Assembly (NCBI GenBank): GCA_002359215.1
Contig: DEMN01000005.1
Span: 62,001 to 126,000, forward strand
DNA length: 64,000 nucleotides
Direction: 5' to 3'
Source of the DNA: Flavobacteriales bacterium UBA2669
Lineage (GTDB): Bacteria > Bacteroidota > Bacteroidia > Flavobacteriales_E > Vicingaceae
Below the pieces are notes generated by a model, which did not search any database, had not been told where the DNA came from, and saw only the letters and a program-made list of their open reading frames with translations. Shown here one piece after another: positions 62,939 to 64,000 of this stretch; the first letter of the stretch is position 1, and every line of letters starts with the position of its first letter. Made by a program: the position numbers and the translations under genes.

Positions 62939-63013
62939 GGTGGAAGATGGGGCTCGAACCCACGACCCTCGGTACCACAAACCGATGCTCTAACCAGCTG
63001 AGCTACATCCACC
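62939..63013 (-). tRNA. tRNA-His (anticodon GUG)
   Basis: Minus strand: G-1 plus acceptor GTGGATG opposite CTTCCAC with C73, the G-1:C73 pair that marks tRNA-His. D-arm GCTC...GAGC, anticodon stem TCGGT/ACCGA with loop TTGTGGT (anticodon GTG), T-loop TTCGAGC. One T-T mismatch is in the acceptor stem. No CCA is encoded. Confidence 0.96.
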
Positions 63014-63025
63014 ATTTTGAGAGGG

Positions 63026-63033
63026 CAAATATA
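63026..63033 (-). promoter_or_regulatory. Promoter -7 box for tRNA-His
   Basis: TATATTTGC on the minus strand, 12 nt before the tRNA 5' end; identical to the other two tRNA promoters. Confidence 0.6.
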
Positions 63034-63111
63034 CTTTTTTTTTTATACAAAATAATTCCACCACTATTTTTTATTTTCAAGCTAAAAAAATATAGCTGCA
63101 CCGCTTTTTCT

Positions 63112-63119
63112 TAACTTTG
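63112..63119 (+). promoter_or_regulatory. Promoter -7 box for the P-type ATPase
   Basis: TAACTTTG ends 6 nt before the ATG at 63126. If transcription starts 7 nt after the box, the mRNA begins at the start codon itself (leaderless). Confidence 0.55.
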
Positions 63120-63125
63120 TAATTG

Positions 63126-64000
63126 ATGAGCGATAAAAAAAATATTACCCTAAATGTGGAAGGAATGACCTGTGCCAATTGTGCATTAGGCATTAAAAAA
63201 CAGTTGGTTAAAAAAGGATTAGAAAACGTAAATGTAAGCTTCTCAACAGGCGAAGTAACCTATGATAGTAATGCCAAACTCAATACTCAAGAAATTATTG
63301 ACAGCATCAACCAATTAGGTTATAAAGTAATTGACGCACCTAAAGAAGAAAAAGGATTATCATCCATTGAGAAAAAATTCTACATTTCGTTAATTTTTAC
63401 CATTCCTCTGTTTTTACACATGTTTATGCCTCACGACAATATTTTAAATGATGGTTGGGTGCAATTAGCATTGTGTATTCCTGTTTTCGGAATAGGACTA
63501 TTTCATTTTGGAAAAAGTGCTTGGGGTTCACTAAAAACAGGCATTCCTAATATGGACGTGTTAATTACCATAGGTTCAACGGCCGCTTTTATTTATAGCA
63601 TTGTTGGAATTTACCTCTACTATGGTACGCACGAAGCACATAATTATTTGTTTTTTGAAACTGCTGCAACGATTATCACCTTAGTATTATTGGGAAATGT
63701 ATTAGAACATCGTTCAGTAAATCAGACCACCACCGCCATAAAAGAACTAAGTCAGATACAACAAAGCGAAGCAAAAAAAATAATGTCCGATGGTTCTACG
63801 ACTGTTGTTAGTTATGATGAAATTAATGTAGAAGATATTATTCAGGTAAACAGCGGAGATAAAATAGCTGTTGATGGAGAAATTATTAAGGGTAGTGCTA
63901 CAATTAATGAATCAATGATTTCCGGAGAAAGTACTCCTGTTGAAAAAGAAATTGGCTCAAAAGTAATTGGTGGAACAGTAATGATGGATGGAAGCATGCA
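63126..64000 (+). CDS. copA: Heavy-metal (copper-type) P-type ATPase, 3' part outside window
   Basis: First 291 codons of a metal-exporting P1B ATPase; the gene runs off the right edge. An HMA metal-binding domain at the N-terminus has MTCANC (residues 14-19), two cysteines for Cu(I). Membrane helices follow (FYISLIFTIPLFLHMF; WVQLALCIPVFGIGLFHFGK; IPNMDVLITIGSTAAFIYSIVGIYLYY; FFETAATIITLVLLGNVLEHRS), then the actuator domain (SGDKIAVDGEII, INESMISGESTPVEK). The MDVLI and GES features match CopA. CPC and DKTGT motifs lie beyond the window. Confidence 0.93.
   Translation, partial: MSDKKNITLNVEGMTCANCALGIKKQLVKKGLENVNVSFSTGEVTYDSNAKLNTQEIIDSINQLGYKVIDAPKEEKGLSSIEKKFYISLIFTIPLFLHMFMPHDNILNDGWVQLALCIPVFGIGLFHFGKSAWGSLKTGIPNMDVLITIGSTAAFIYSIVGIYLYYGTHEAHNYLFFETAATIITLVLLGNVLEHRSVNQTTTAIKELSQIQQSEAKKIMSDGSTTVVSYDEINVEDIIQVNSGDKIAVDGEIIKGSATINESMISGESTPVEKEIGSKVIGGTVMMDGSM

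Larger units (their letters stand above)
62541..62958 (-). mobile_element. tRNA-His-associated GIY-YIG unit (candidate mobile element)
   Basis: Directly repeated ends: 62536-62568 and 62926-62958 are identical over 33 nt and 390 nt apart, covering the tRNA-His 3' arm and the start of its terminator. Between them lie a terminator and a small GIY-YIG gene. The outer copy is a broken tRNA-His 3' portion whose T-arm is split by an 84-nt insert (62569-62652) with two palindromes. The layout fits an element that entered the tRNA gene, supplied its own 3' end and pushed the old one aside. No integrase is present. Confidence 0.5.

Noticed and set aside
62902..63015. N-terminal extension of the GIY-YIG frame beginning MVDVAQLVRASVCG
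   Set aside because: It is the tRNA-His gene translated; the real start is the ATG at 62901 after the tRNA terminator.

Overview
This is an AT-rich chromosomal segment of a Bacteroidota bacterium, most likely order Flavobacteriales. The evidence is a type IX secretion system (T9SS) gene (porQ), a secreted protease with a T9SS C-terminal sorting tail, a fused E1 alpha/beta 2-oxoacid dehydrogenase, futalosine-route menaquinone synthesis (MqnE), family-specific genes such as HAEPLYID, DUF4296 and DUF2851, and many promoters of the Bacteroidota form TAnnTTTG. TTG start codons are frequent. I see no phage, insertion sequence, CRISPR array or antiphage island; most of the window is ordinary core genome.

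Layout. 1-2.8 kb: cmk (cut by the window edge), porQ and small lipoproteins on the minus strand. Copies of an undescribed leader-like repeat precede porQ and cmk. 2.9-6.4 kb: a HAEPLYID protein, beta-carbonic anhydrase and SulP transporter cassette, probably for bicarbonate or CO2 handling. 6.4-11.2 kb: O-antigen ligase-like protein, S41 protease, yidD, rnpA, fdhD. 11.2-17 kb: translation genes infB-nusA-rimP and rplI-rpsR-rpsF. 17-24.7 kb: a PorE-like OmpA protein, a LytS-type histidine kinase, an M61 peptidase, ACP phosphodiesterase, small genes and tRNA-Val. 24.8-33 kb: a SpoIIE phosphatase, lnt, DUF2851, PspC, a CPA2 antiporter and rny. 33-34 kb: a 6S RNA candidate not covered by any ORF, then zapA and a coiled-coil protein. 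34-38.5 kb: an M23 peptidase and the fused E1.

38.5-44.8 kb holds three consecutive TPR-membrane-SpoIIE phosphatases. The last two share a 124-nt identical stretch, which suggests gene conversion. 44.8-50 kb: holB, pgk, a lipoprotein, an acyltransferase and 3-hydroxyacyl-CoA dehydrogenase. 50-56.5 kb: a tightly packed envelope cluster (LptF/G permease, OmpA-like protein, two GT4-type glycosyltransferases, dapD, GT9) ending at tRNA-Arg. 56.6-62.5 kb: a GlcD-like oxidase, an M43 protease with T9SS tail, mqnE and a glycerophosphodiesterase. 62.5-63.0 kb: tRNA-His followed by a small GIY-YIG nuclease gene and a broken second copy of the tRNA 3' end. 63.1 kb to the end: a copper-type P-ATPase cut by the window edge.

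The most unusual items are (1) the tRNA-His/GIY-YIG/tRNA-fragment unit with palindromes in the broken T-arm, (2) the repeated leader element placed at a fixed distance from the start codons of cmk, porQ and a TPR-SpoIIE gene, and (3) the TPR-SpoIIE array with its gene-conversion tract. All positions and structures come from reading the sequence; family names come from motif recognition, not database searches.
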